Shown piece after piece: positions 54,537-64,000 of a stretch of 64,000 nt of DNA; position 1 is the first letter of the stretch; the number at the start of each line of letters is the position of its first letter. A model generated the notes under the pieces. That model worked only from the letters and a program-made list of their open reading frames with translations. It ran no database searches and was not told the DNA's origin. The DNA comes from Topomyia yanbarensis (Eukaryota; Arthropoda; Insecta; Diptera; Culicidae), in the NCBI RefSeq assembly GCF_030247195.1, contig NC_080672.1:347818413-347882412 (forward strand), read 5' to 3'. The translations under genes were made by a program, and so were the position numbers.

Positions 54537-55139
54537 GTTATCACTGTCGATTTTAATCATCAGAAATTGATTTGTAATCGCATATTACTAAAAATATGAT
54601 TTGAATACAACCTTTCATTCAAAATAGGATTGATGTTCTATTTAAATCGTGTTCGATCGGAGTTGGTCGTAGAGCACTGACCACTTATATTTATATAGCT
54701 ACAAATATTGAAATTATTCAAAATCGTATTTTTGCTCACATTTGGTCGTATTTTACTTCGATCAATTTCGGATTAACAACTTATTAAAGTCATTGTGGTC
54801 GTTCCTATGTGTGGGAACAGTCAGTAAGCAACATTAACATATTTACGACTTCGACAAAATGATTTCAAAAAGTTAGATACGACTTAATATTTCACAACAT
54901 ATAAGAAAACCGATTTCGCGATTTTACTTACGACTTATCTCATATCTTTGAAATGAGATTGCTGTATTAATGTGCATTGTTTATCGGAATAGAGTTTCTG
55001 TACAATCCAAACGTCGTATTTTCGAATCCCATCTTAATACCATTGGTATATCGGCGCATTTTTCTTCCTAGGCCCATTTTTAACGTATTTTTGTTATACT
55101 GGAGATTGTTGATGTGCTTAATAACTGTTTTACATTTCT
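54537..55139. other. AT-rich non-coding stretch
   Basis: Several TCGTATTT/ACGACTT motifs recur but no inverted ends or gene were found. Confidence 0.35.
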
Positions 55140-55144
55140 TATAA

Positions 55145-55620
55145 AAGAAATGTATAGAATTCGCTCAAACTTTCAAGATTTTTTCCGAGGCCCGGAGGGC
55201 CGAGTCTTATATACCAATCGACTCAGCTCGACGATTTGGGACAATGTCTGTGTGTGTGTGTGTGTGTGTCTGTGTGTGTGTGTGTATGTAACGGACAAAT
55301 TCTCATTCGTGTTTCTCAGCAATGGCTGAGCCGATCTTATCCAAACCAATTTTAAATGAAAGAACTAAAAAACAGTATGAACGCTATTAATTTGTTTTTG
55401 ATTCTGATGTTTAGTTTCCAAGATATGAATGTTTGAATGCGTAAAAATGGCGTTTTTCGCAGTTTTTTTAAATTATCTGCCGAAATTGACAACATTAACA
55501 ATTTATATGTTTTTAGACAGCTTTAACGAATACCTTTCGAACAAGCTATAGATTGTTAAAATCGAACTTTTATCAAAAGAGATATTTAACATTAAATGCG
55601 GACGAAAGATTTTTATCATT
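55145..55620 (+). repeat. CCCGGAGGGC repeat variant with (GT)n
   Basis: AATTCGCTCAAACTTTCAAG, GGCCCGGAGGGCCGAGT, ATATACCAATCGACTCAGC, then (GT)n at 55243-55289 and CAGCAATGGCTGAGCCGATC. It has the same layout as the head unit of the two-unit repeat but a different body. 10493-10620 is a closer relative. Confidence 0.65.
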
Positions 55621-56198
55621 TCCCATTGCCAGAAATATGACCATAAACATGTAATCTATTATTAACGCCAAAACGGCTTATTTTAGGTCAATAGTATCTT
55701 CGGAAAATTTAATGGAGGCAATATGCGCTTTCTTTTGGTATTGTGCTTTTGCTGATTAATCCCCCTATGAGTGAGATATTTTCACAAATTTTCTTGGAAG
55801 TGATTATATCGAAATGATATCTTCAGCAAATTTGTAGCTCTTACTTTTGCGAATAACTTTACTAAAGACTTTAAATATCTATTTTGAATACTTTAAAAGT
55901 TATGGCTTGTTGTTTGTTGATTACTCTTTGTCGCCTATTTATTGTTCAATATAGTAATAATCCATTGAAATAAGCTAAACATTATTTCGATAAAACGAAT
56001 TTTGTATTTCATTTTACTATCTACAACCGCTAGAAATAATCACCGAACACTTCCAAGTTGTCTGTAAGGAACTTGATAACTTATCAGTACTAAAATGTTC
56101 ATTTGTGCGAACCTTCTGACTGCAATATTTCTAACTTATAACCATCGGATCGATCTGAAACATATCGGAAAATAAAAAGCGAAATAAATAACTCCAAG

Positions 56199-57989
56199 CA
56201 ACGGCGTAGCCAAGAGAAGGTTTTGGGGTACACCATACAACCCTCCCTCCCCCACCACACCAAAAAAAAAAAATTGGATTGAAGTTGAAAATTTATTGAT
56301 GCTGACTGATTTAATTCAATATTACAATAACAATTATCTGATCCGTAGATTGATAACCTGTTGTTGTAAACATCATGAGGACTTTTGATAAATTGTCGGA
56401 ATGGGGTCCTGATAAGTAACTGATCTATTGGTCTTGATTTCACAGTTGTCTAATAGCATCAATATCAAATTCCTACCTGAAAACATTCCAATAGAAAATT
56501 CCAGAGTTCTGTAATCAATCATAATCCTCAGATTTCTTTTCAAATTGAGCTCGTTTTTGTAGATATGTACTGTGATAAGGGTCTTTATTTAATAGGAAGC
56601 GAAGTTAAAATTGATTTAATGTCTATGAAACATAGAACTGCGCACCAAAAAAATGCATAACTTTCAACATTTGCTAAAAATGTTTTTGCCTTTCTCATTC
56701 ACTCTAAAATTCGTCAATCTAATCCCGACCCGGAGAGCCGTGTGTCATATGCCAATCGACTCAGTTCGTCGAGATCGGAAAATGTCTGTGTGTATGTATG
56801 TGTGTATGTGGAAAAAAAATGTGACCTCTGTTAATCAGAGATGGCTGGACCGATTTGCACAAAGTTAGTCTCAAATGAAAGGTACAACCTTCCCATTGGC
56901 TGCTATTGAATTTTTTTATTGATTGGACTTCCGGTTCCGGGGTTACGAGTTGAAGAGTGCAATCACACAGCAAATTCCCATATAAACTGAAATGAAAAAT
57001 TTTCAAAATCAAATTTGTATTTTTGAGGCCAAATGATTTTAAAATGCATGAAACATTGAGATGTTTGACAAAAATTGACTTCTTTGGACTTTGGTACATT
57101 TTTGCCTTTCTCATATAGAAAGGTTATGCAATCACTCTAAAAATCGTCAATCATACCGGCCCGGAGGGAATATACAGTGAGGGGTTGCTACTTTAAAATT
57201 AAAACTAGTTTAAAATTTCTTAACAAGTTGAAAATTTTCGGCAGGACCCGGACCTCCCGGATCTTTCTCCATGATCCGTCGCTGGTTTCAAGCGATGTTT
57301 CAGTATCACAGTATGTTGATTCATTGTATGTATGTGCAAATCGTACTGAACATGCAATATTCATTTCCACCATTGTATTGAACATAACCAGCCATGGAAT
57401 CTTAGTCTATACAAATGAGACAAGCACAATTTCACCACTAGGTGGATTAAAACAGGTTTTTATTTTGGGAATGCGTCGAGTTGAGACGAAAACGTAATAT
57501 GGTTAATACCGAGGATAACACTTTCCGAATGTAGAGAGAAATTTATGAAAAATGACGATTTCAATTCGACTCTAGCAGGTTCTGATCGATTTTGATGAGC
57601 ATTTGATTTTTGTTGTATGACCAATTATATGTATAGGTCAAATGTTTAAAAACAGTAATTTAAGGTCAAGATAGCATCATTTTGAAACCGCCAATTTCGG
57701 AGGTTTAGTATCTTCGATGAGTTTTACAAACGTTAAAAACAGCGCATCATTTGATAAAATAATTTTGACGGTATATCGTCCAAGAAGTATTTATGGTGAA
57801 TTTTCTCAGGTTAATATTCATGACTACAATAAAGTCTCAACAAATTCGGTAAAGACACGAACTCTGTTACTATTTTCTGAAAAAATTATTCTGCATAATT
57901 TTAAAACTTCAAAAATTACGGTTTCGGAATTATGCCGTTTGGACAGTATGATCGATTTTCACCAAACCGAATTTCTGGCTACGCCGCTG
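56199..57989. mobile_element. hAT-type element with nested dispersed repeat
   Basis: Left end CAACGGCGTAGCCAAGAG; reverse-complemented right end CAGCGGCGTAGCCAGAAA. Flanks ACTCCAAG (56191-56198) and ACTTCAAG (57990-57997) agree at 7 of 8 bases. The two-unit dispersed repeat at 56691-57462 sits inside, leaving about 1.0 kb of element. No transposase motif found. A chance pairing of two separate ends is possible. Confidence 0.6.
56691..57462 (+). repeat. Two-unit dispersed repeat, copy II
   Basis: Head unit (56691-57100): TTTTTGCCTTTCTC, CCCGGAGAGCCGTGTGTCA, TCGACTCAGTTCGTCGAGAT, (GTRT)n, AGATGGCTGGACCGATTTG, CCCATTGGCTGCTATTGAA. Tail unit (57101-57462): TTTTTGCCTTTCTCATATAG, GGCCCGGAGGG, and the end CACTAGGTGGATTAAAACAG. 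Same order as copies I and III. Confidence 0.75.
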
Positions 57990-58068
57990 ACTTCAAGTAA
58001 GTAGAAACAAAGTCGTTCTACACTCGTTCACAAGAAACTTCTTCGAATGCTGAATATCTATTATAATA

Positions 58069-58376
58069 CATTGAAACCCCAATTTTATCAGCCAAATATG
58101 AACATATGTTTGAAGGGCACTAGCAGACGAACAAGACTGATTTGAAGTAAATCCTTTCTTGAGCATGTTTTCCTTATCATGAAGATGGAAATATGCAAAA
58201 ATAAAAAGTTCATCATAATCAGAAATAGTTATCAGACTACATCAAGGGACGGGAAGAATATTTTAACAGCTTCAGTTTATTATAAAGAAAAAAAAATTGC
58301 CCGATTTAGTCAATGTCCCCATTTTGTCAGCCTAAAATACACCATGAGATTGATAAAAATGGGTCTTTATTGCATG
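58069..58376. mobile_element. Pogo-like MITE, relative of 23339-23745
   Basis: Left CATTGAAACCCCAATTTTAT; right end with AAAAATGGGTCTTTATTG next to TA. Interior CACTAGCAGACGAACAAGAC and AAGTAAATCCTTTCTT match 23447-23490. TIRs are imperfect. Confidence 0.55.
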
Positions 58377-58835
58377 TATTGTATTTAGCACTGTGTTTCA
58401 CATTAATAGGTACATTTCATTTTTGGGGATTTTTTTATTGCATCGAACTACAACAATTTTTAAGTAGTTTTCAAGGGGTTATTTTATAGACTTCTTCCAA
58501 AATTTGGCGAACCTATTCCAATTCGTATACCAATTAATTGGTATATTTAAGGGTTTATATGTTGCAGATAGAGAAAATGCTGAAATTTTCAGCTTTTTTC
58601 CCACACAATATTACGAAAGCTTATTAAACAATTTTTCCCAAAAAGTTTGTGAAAATTATAAGCTATTTGAAATTTTTTAATAGTTTAATTTTTTATTTAA
58701 CCGTGATTTTTTAATAAATAGTGACCATCGCTTCACAACGTAGTCTATTTTTCATGGTTTGCGATGAGCACGATCTCTCGAATTGCTGAACTGAAAATTA
58801 TGGAATAGAAATAAATTTTAGTATTCTTTACAGAT

Positions 58836-58947
58836 TTAACTCGCCGCGTAGATAGCTCTGAATTAGACCCGCTGGTGCCCTAAGACGATTTCGCTAGATT
58901 TTCAGAGCACTGTGCACCCAGTGCATTAACGCAAGTGACGGAAGGTT
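58836..58947. mobile_element. Decayed piggyBac-like MITE
   Basis: In reverse complement it begins ACCTTCCGTCACTTGCG and shares AATGCACTGGGTGCAC and CTCTGAAAATCTAG.GAAATC with 43145-43260. The other end (TTTAACTCGCCGCG) is weak. Confidence 0.5.
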
Positions 58948-59197
58948 ATCGAAAAGATTCGTGAAAATGAAAATTCCAGTAATGATGATGATTTTCCCTA
59001 ACGGTTCGTTTTCGAGAGGTTTTTATTTGTTCTTTGGCATTAGGATTAGCGATAATAATTCAAATCAAGGATACTACTGGGAAGTCACCTTTAAAAAAAG
59101 TCGATGTCGAAGTAAAATTTGGAACTATGCACGCATGCACTTCAGAGATAGCGTGATATCAGAAGCTGCGATTTCCTTTCAACTTTTTTTTTTGTGA

Positions 59198-59826
59198 AAA
59201 GAGCGATACTTACAAATGTAAACATATGGCTTTTTTCATACATGCGAATGAGGGCTTTGAAACGCAACAAATTAACCTAAAAATTTTGATTTTACTATAT
59301 TGCTCTCTTAAACTACAGCAAAAAATACAACGGGCGAAACTGTATTTTTGTTTGTTTATTTAAAATTTCGCCCTCCACGCTCCATGCAAACAAACAGGGC
59401 GATACTTTTTTGCTAACAGTTTAGAGGCGAAACTGTTATTTTTGTATGTTTTTTTAAGGATTATCAAGCTGATACCAGCTGTAAATAGTAAAAATGATCG
59501 CTATTGAAAAAATACGGACGAAATCGGTGGTGCAGAACGGTAGTCATTGTAAAAAAAACGTAAGGGGGAGACTTCAATGCTGATAGGTGGGACCGAAAAA
59601 GTAAACAATCGCCAAAGGGGCGATACTATCATTTTGTCAATTTCAATAGCAAAAACAAATTTTAATTTAATAATTTCAAATACTTTATGAAGTTTTGGGT
59701 TTCGATCACTGAATCATGCAATCTAGGATGTAAAACACACAATAGTTCTTGAATAGGAAATAAAACCAAGTCTGGAAATATTCACTGTTGATTTTCTTTG
59801 AATGGTATCACTGCTAGTATCGCCCT
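59198..59826. repeat. GGCGATACT-bounded element candidate
   Basis: GAGCGATACTTACA at the left and, inverted, GGGCGATACTAGCA at the right. Internal GGGCGATACTTTT (59397), GGGGCGATACTATC (59618) and GGCGAAACTGT (59335, 59425) repeat the motif. No duplication was recognised, so the limits are tentative. Confidence 0.35.
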
Positions 59827-60917
59827 TTTCAAGATAAAGCGTTGATTTCTTAGTTCTCAGTCGCGTTGGAAATTTGAGTAAAGTATAAACTTCAAATGGA
59901 TTCAAAAAAAAATTTCGATTTTTTTTGGCTCAGTACAATATATAACCCCTTTAGGAAAATTCAGTTTTCCCACCACAATATAGATATTTTATTAACAGAG
60001 CATTAACAATAATTCGTTGGTATGTCTATTTTATGGGCCATTTTTTCGCTTTCCCATTGATTTTGTTTGAGATTTCTAGCACTGATGTTGTCCTATGCTG
60101 ATTTGAGTCCTGCCACTATCCCATGTAGTATGTGTTATCAAAAACATCCCGAAGCATCAAGTTCTAAATGTTCTCAAACGATATAATATCCGAAGAGAGT
60201 GATAAGAGTTATAAGAAATGTCTCATCACACTGTTAGGTGGATTAAAAGCGTTTTTAATATTTGATCTTCTTTAACGACGAATCAGAGTTATTTGTTATG
60301 GATATCGTACATAATCTGAGATTGTTTCGCATATTCAATCGTAAATACATTCTCTATAATCACTTTCATACTAGAAATTGTCGCGCCTTACGTGTATATT
60401 GCTGTGAGAAATCGTCAATTTTATTAGCCATGTACGTATGCCTCCAGTTTGGTACGCATATGCCAATTTTGTGCATTTGGTGCGACTTTTTTGGTGGTAT
60501 ATAAACATGTATTGTTTAGTTGCAATTTGGACATACCACACAAATCAACAGAGTATGAATATCGCAAACCATCGTGTGTACATGCCATTCAACAAGCACC
60601 ACATGAATCCATAGAATTTGCACACAGTCATTAGTGCGTGCAAAGTAAAACCGCCCAAAGCACAGTGCCGAAGGCCCGACAAACTTTGCACACAGCTAAA
60701 CACTGGCACTGGAATCCAAAAAAGTGCACTCGTTTTAACTCTGTGCGGATTTATCCCGAAATTAATTGTCTTTGCCGTCCGCATGTTCCAGTCTATATGT
60801 TGCTCGTTCAATTCACAAGCAACGAATAGTAGAAAAGGGACAGGCGGGGAAATTTCGTTTTTTTTTCACGTCACTTTCGTTGGGTTTTCTGAAAATCATC
60901 ATAATGCTCATGTTCTA
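59827..60917. other. Non-coding stretch without recognised gene
   Basis: CACACTGTTAGGTGGATTAA at 60228 resembles the terminal CACTAGGTGGATTAAAAC of the two-unit repeat. A 117-codon frame at 60618-60971 is not recognised. Confidence 0.4.
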
Positions 60918-61109
60918 CTTATTTTCCGTCGGTCTATTTCCGCTACGAGGCTACCGACACCAGAGAGGTGACTCCACTATCTTGACTAGATATCCCTTCC
61001 GAAGGAAAGCATGACCACAGATTTATTTCACCTTAGAAAAATTTTAACGACCTCGGCTGAGATTGAACCCAGATCAACTGAGGTAAGTGGCGGTCACGCT
61101 TACCACTCA
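60918..61109 (-). mobile_element. tRNA-derived SINE (family B), copy 2
   Basis: In reverse complement: GTGGTAAGCGTGACCGCCAC, CTGGGTTCAATCTCAGCCGA (B box), AGATATCTAGTCAAGATAGT and CCTCGTAGCGGAAATAGACC, matching 5056-5310. The first bases of the tRNA head are missing. Confidence 0.75.
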
Positions 61110-61504
61110 CTTTTTGCTTTATTTTTAGAAATCATGCATACTTCAAAATTTAAAACAAAATTGATGCACATTTTTCTCCCTGATTAGTGCAAACATGGTG
61201 TGACTCCGTTCAGTACAACAAAAGTTACTAGCGTCCAAAAGCTCATCGGCTGTTTCTTCTGAAATTTTTGAAAGGGGCCCAAAATTGATGCTTATTCCGC
61301 CATATCATAAGCAGAAACATGAACTGAACTTTTGTGGAATGAAGCAGTAACTCAACTGAAATGAGAAAATAAAAATGAAGAATGCAAGGGAGAGACCAAG
61401 GATACAAGATGGACGATCACAAAATTTAATCTTTTTATGAACTAAGTTTGAGGCGTCAGGTCTCAATTTCCCCTTTTCATTAACGACTACTTGAGCCAAT
61501 TTTT

Positions 61505-62118
61505 AACTGTTGCAACGGCATTATTTAGCAAGAAACTGTAAGGTGAAGTATATTTTTTCAATATTAAGAGCCAGAAAAAACAGCTCATTACAGAGTTCCA
61601 ATGTCGCAAAGTGCTTAGTGTGGAAGTTTTCCGTAACTTAACTTTTTATCGGTTCAGACAGCATGAAGTACAAAGTTACTTTACGCTCGTCCGGACATGC
61701 TGCAGGCTCAGGTGATTCGCATTTCATATGCCAAAATATCCTGACTCCTGCGCTAGAAGACAAAGGGTTAAGACAAAGTCGCCGGGAAACTCTAAGCTTG
61801 CCCATATGACCCTATTCCACGCTTTTGAAAACATTTTTTTATTTCGATTATAGAGGTTTTAACCTTAAGGTCATTCGCCTCTTCGGGTTAGAAAAATCTC
61901 TTATGAAAAATTTCTAACCCTATGTGCGGGGTCGGGACTTGAACCCAGGTGCGCTGCGTACAAGGCAATCGATTTTCCAACTACGCTACGCCCACCCCCA
62001 TGCTTTTCAAAACTTTCTTACTACAACGCCTTGCTCTTCCTTGAGTACTATGGCTCTTAATACTGAAAAATATACTTCACCTTCCAGTCACTTGCTAATT
62101 AAATGCCGTTACAACAGT
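61505..62118. mobile_element. TIR element carrying a Feilai-like SINE
   Basis: About 70-bp inverted ends: left GTTGCAACGGCATTATTTAG..AAGGTGAAGTATA..TATTAAGAGCCA; right, inverted, GTTGTAACGGCATTTAATTA..AAGGTGAAGTATA..TATTAAGAGCCA. The interior includes CGGGAAACTCTAAGCTTG, also present at 46690-46712. Without the SINE the element is about 430 bp. The duplication was not identified. Confidence 0.65.
61833..61998 (-). mobile_element. Feilai-like tRNA-derived SINE, full-length copy
   Basis: On the minus strand: GGGGTGGGCGTAGCGTAGTT (A box), GGGTTCAAGTCCCGACCCCG (B box), CACATAGGGTTAGAAATTTT, TTAAGGTTAAAACCTCTATA, A-rich tail. Flanks 61818-61832 and 61999-62013 match at 13 of 15 positions and correspond to a single copy at 46663-46677 in the uninterrupted repeat. 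Confidence 0.9.
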
Positions 62119-62189
62119 CTGTTGTCTCTCGAACAAAAATTTTTTTATCGGTAAGTGCTTGTAGGGAATATAACACGAAGCAATAATGA

Positions 62190-62447
62190 TTGCACCTAGT
62201 GCCTTCAAATCAACAACCAGCACTATAAAGAAGCAAACACCGATCAAGGCAGATGTACAACAGCAACCCGTAAGAACAAGAAACAAAAAAGAATATAAGA
62301 ATATAAACAGCATAAAAGCAGTACCGACGACAACATGGATGTAAACAATAAAACAGGAGAAGGCAAACCGCATGACCCCCAAGTCACGGCGGACAACGCA
62401 AGTAATGCATCACTGCATAGACTAAGGATAGCAACATACAGCAAAAA
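62190..62447 (+). pseudogene. Gag-like ORF fragment, second copy
   Basis: STDDNMDVNNKTGEGKPHDP and PQVTADNASNASLHRLRIAT parallel the fragment at 3181-3440. It runs directly into transposase sequence at 62448 in the same direction, an unusual junction of two unrelated element fragments. Confidence 0.4.
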
Positions 62448-62641
62448 AGGTGGAATGGTATTCCGCCAATAACGTACAGGTGCTGTCCAAGGCTATGAAA
62501 CCTTCCAACACACCAGAGTTTCGTCCAGTCGAGAAATATTGGGCCATAGTCAAGCGGAACCTGTTGGAAACCAAAACAGAAATTGCACAAATTGGCATTC
62601 TGTGGCGTTCAAAGTGGACGAGATGGCTGTACATAATCTGA
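62448..62641 (+). pseudogene. Tc1/mariner-type transposase C-terminus
   Basis: Reads VEWYSANNVQVLSKAMKPSN, then TPEFRPVEKYWAIVKRNLLE. The motif N.P..RP[IV]E..W..[VL]K is the third catalytic residue region of Tc1/mariner DD(E/D) transposases; it fits the mosquito ITmD37E group. About 63 codons remain to a TGA. The helix-turn-helix and the first two catalytic aspartates are missing. Confidence 0.75.
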
Positions 62642-62764
62642 TAGTAAAAGTTAAACGAAAGCCTTGCAATTCGGGCTCGGTAAACCGGAAGCCTAGCTAG
62701 ATATTTTTTCTGCACTTTATACTTATTGAACTTCAGAAAACAAAATAGTTTATTTTTTTGATTT

Positions 62765-63910
62765 TTTTTGCCTTTCCCATATAGAAAGATTATGCAATCA
62801 CTCTGAATATCGTGAACCTAATCCAGGCCCGGAGGGCCGTGTGTCGTATACCATTCGACTCAGTTCGTCGAGATCGAAAAATGTCTGTGTGTATATGTAT
62901 GTGTGTATGTGAAAAAATGTCACCCCTGTTTCTCAGAGTTGGAACAATTTGCACAAATGAAAAAGTCTCAAATGAGAGGTACAACCTTCCCATCGGCTGC
63001 TATTGATTTTTTTATTGATTCCACTTCCGGTTCCGGAGTTATGGGTTGAAGAGTGCGGCCACACAGCAAATTCCCATATAAACTGGTACCACCGAGATAT
63101 CAAAATGATGCAGAAATGGTTAAAATGGGTGCAAAAGTACTTGATTTGTCAGTCTAGATCAATAATGACTAACCAAAGTCGCTTTGACCACATTGGCCAC
63201 CTAAGACACCCTGGTTCTTGATTCCATATAAGCAGGAACTGATAAAATTGCTTTTTTAATGCAAGATGTCTTTAAAATGCATGAAACGTCGAGATTTAAT
63301 ATAATCTCGAAATTTTTTTTGAAAAAATAAGCTTTTTTGGACTTTGGCACATTTTTGCCTTTCTTATATAGAAAGGTTATGCAATCACATCGTCAACCCG
63401 GCCAAAATTTTTATTACTTATATAGGGTTCTGTGTTTTAACAGGGGTGTAGCTAGGGGTATGCGATGAGGGGTTACCCCTCACCCATTACCACCCTTTCC
63501 TAATCCCCCCATAAAGTCCTCTCTCATCAAAGCCCCCAGCTCATCCACATCACCCTCTTTCATCCCAATCACCTCTAGTTGGTATACCAAGATAGACTGG
63601 GGGTGGTTCGGTTGTGGGCCATTCATTCATTCAATATTATATATTTTTGCTTCTGGCAGATGATCCAGAATAAAGTTTCCTAGTGGGTATGAAATTTCGA
63701 TTTCGAAATGAACACTGCGTAGTACACAATAACTGCATTCAATAAAAACAGTAAACATTTGGCTTGAAATTATTTTGAGTTTGAAACTACTTTAAAAATG
63801 GAAACTAATTTAAAATTTCTTAACGAATTGAAAATATTTGGCGGGGTCCGGAGCCCCCGGAAGAAAGGCACAATTGCTCCACTAGGTGGATTAAAACAGG
63901 TTTTTATGAA
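62765..63910 (+). repeat. Two-unit dispersed repeat, copy III
   Basis: Head: TTTGCCTTTCCCATATAGAA, GGCCCGGAGGGCCGTGTGTC, TTCGACTCAGTTCGTCGAGA, (GTRT)n, CCCATCGGCTGCTATTGA. Tail from 63355: TTTTTGCCTTTCTTATATAG, ACAGGGGTGTAGCTAGGGGT (63440, as in copy I), ending CACTAGGTGGATTAAAACAG. The inner 63085-63330 contains TTGACCACATTGGCCACCTA and may be a further inserted unit. Confidence 0.7.
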
Positions 63911-64000
63911 AAATAACTCTTTTACGCGTATTTCTATTTGACCAAATGTGTATCGAAACATGCTTTATGGGCATCTGTGGGCAACGCTTGTGTAAATTGT
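63911..64000. other. Window end, no feature
   Basis: Short AT-rich flank after the dispersed repeat. Confidence 0.4.

Noticed and set aside
61833..61998. Functional tRNA gene on the minus strand
   Set aside because: A and B boxes are present, but the cloverleaf is poor, a non-tRNA body and A-tail follow, and flanking duplications show a SINE.

Overview
The window looks like a stretch of a large, repeat-rich culicine mosquito genome, most likely Aedes. The reasons are the AT-rich background, tRNA-derived SINEs with the arrangement known from the Aedes Feilai family, R1-, I-, Jockey- and CR1-type LINE remnants, a mosquito Tc1/mariner-type transposase fragment, and dense hAT-, pogo- and piggyBac-like miniature elements. 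No convincing host gene, tRNA, rRNA or CRISPR array was found. Nearly everything that can be recognised is a transposon, a transposon derivative or a simple repeat.

The centrepiece is an apparently complete R1-clade non-LTR retrotransposon (13291-19023). It has a gag-like ORF1 with zinc knuckles (13636-15108), an endonuclease/reverse transcriptase ORF2 (15105-18080), a 3' UTR with nine degenerate tandem copies of one motif, and about 30 A residues. A perfect 33-bp duplication flanks it. It lies at the edge of an (ACAY)n tract that is itself part of a dispersed two-unit repeat present three times in the window (12331-19153 interrupted, 56691-57462, 62765-63910).

Left part (1-13 kb): a LINE 3' fragment, three 220-bp repeats that resemble histone-gene 3' ends, a pogo-like element with a second miniature element nested in it, a tRNA-like SINE, and an I-type LINE pseudogene (6040-9352) hit by three hAT-type elements, each with an exact 8-bp duplication.

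Middle part (20-44 kb): a CR1-type LINE tail, a 139-bp hairpin insertion, two copies of a foldback-like element whose left arm is built from 95-bp tandem units, a T-rich low-complexity domain, a minus-strand unknown pseudogene carrying a TTAA-flanked hairpin, further TIR elements, a GC-rich perfect foldback, two CpG-rich islands and a degenerate transposon-like gene with a C-R-H-H motif.

Right part (44-64 kb): three Feilai-like SINE copies, a long CR1-like LINE pseudogene next to about 99 TA repeats, a minus-strand Jockey RT fragment, a LINE derivative that kept ORF1 and its 3' UTR but lost ORF2, a 1.8-kb hAT-like element containing one of the two-unit repeats, and a Tc1/mariner transposase remnant.

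Boundaries of TIR elements were set from inverted ends plus target duplications read directly. Family names rest on motif recognition without database searches. Stretches not listed individually showed no coding signal that could be supported.
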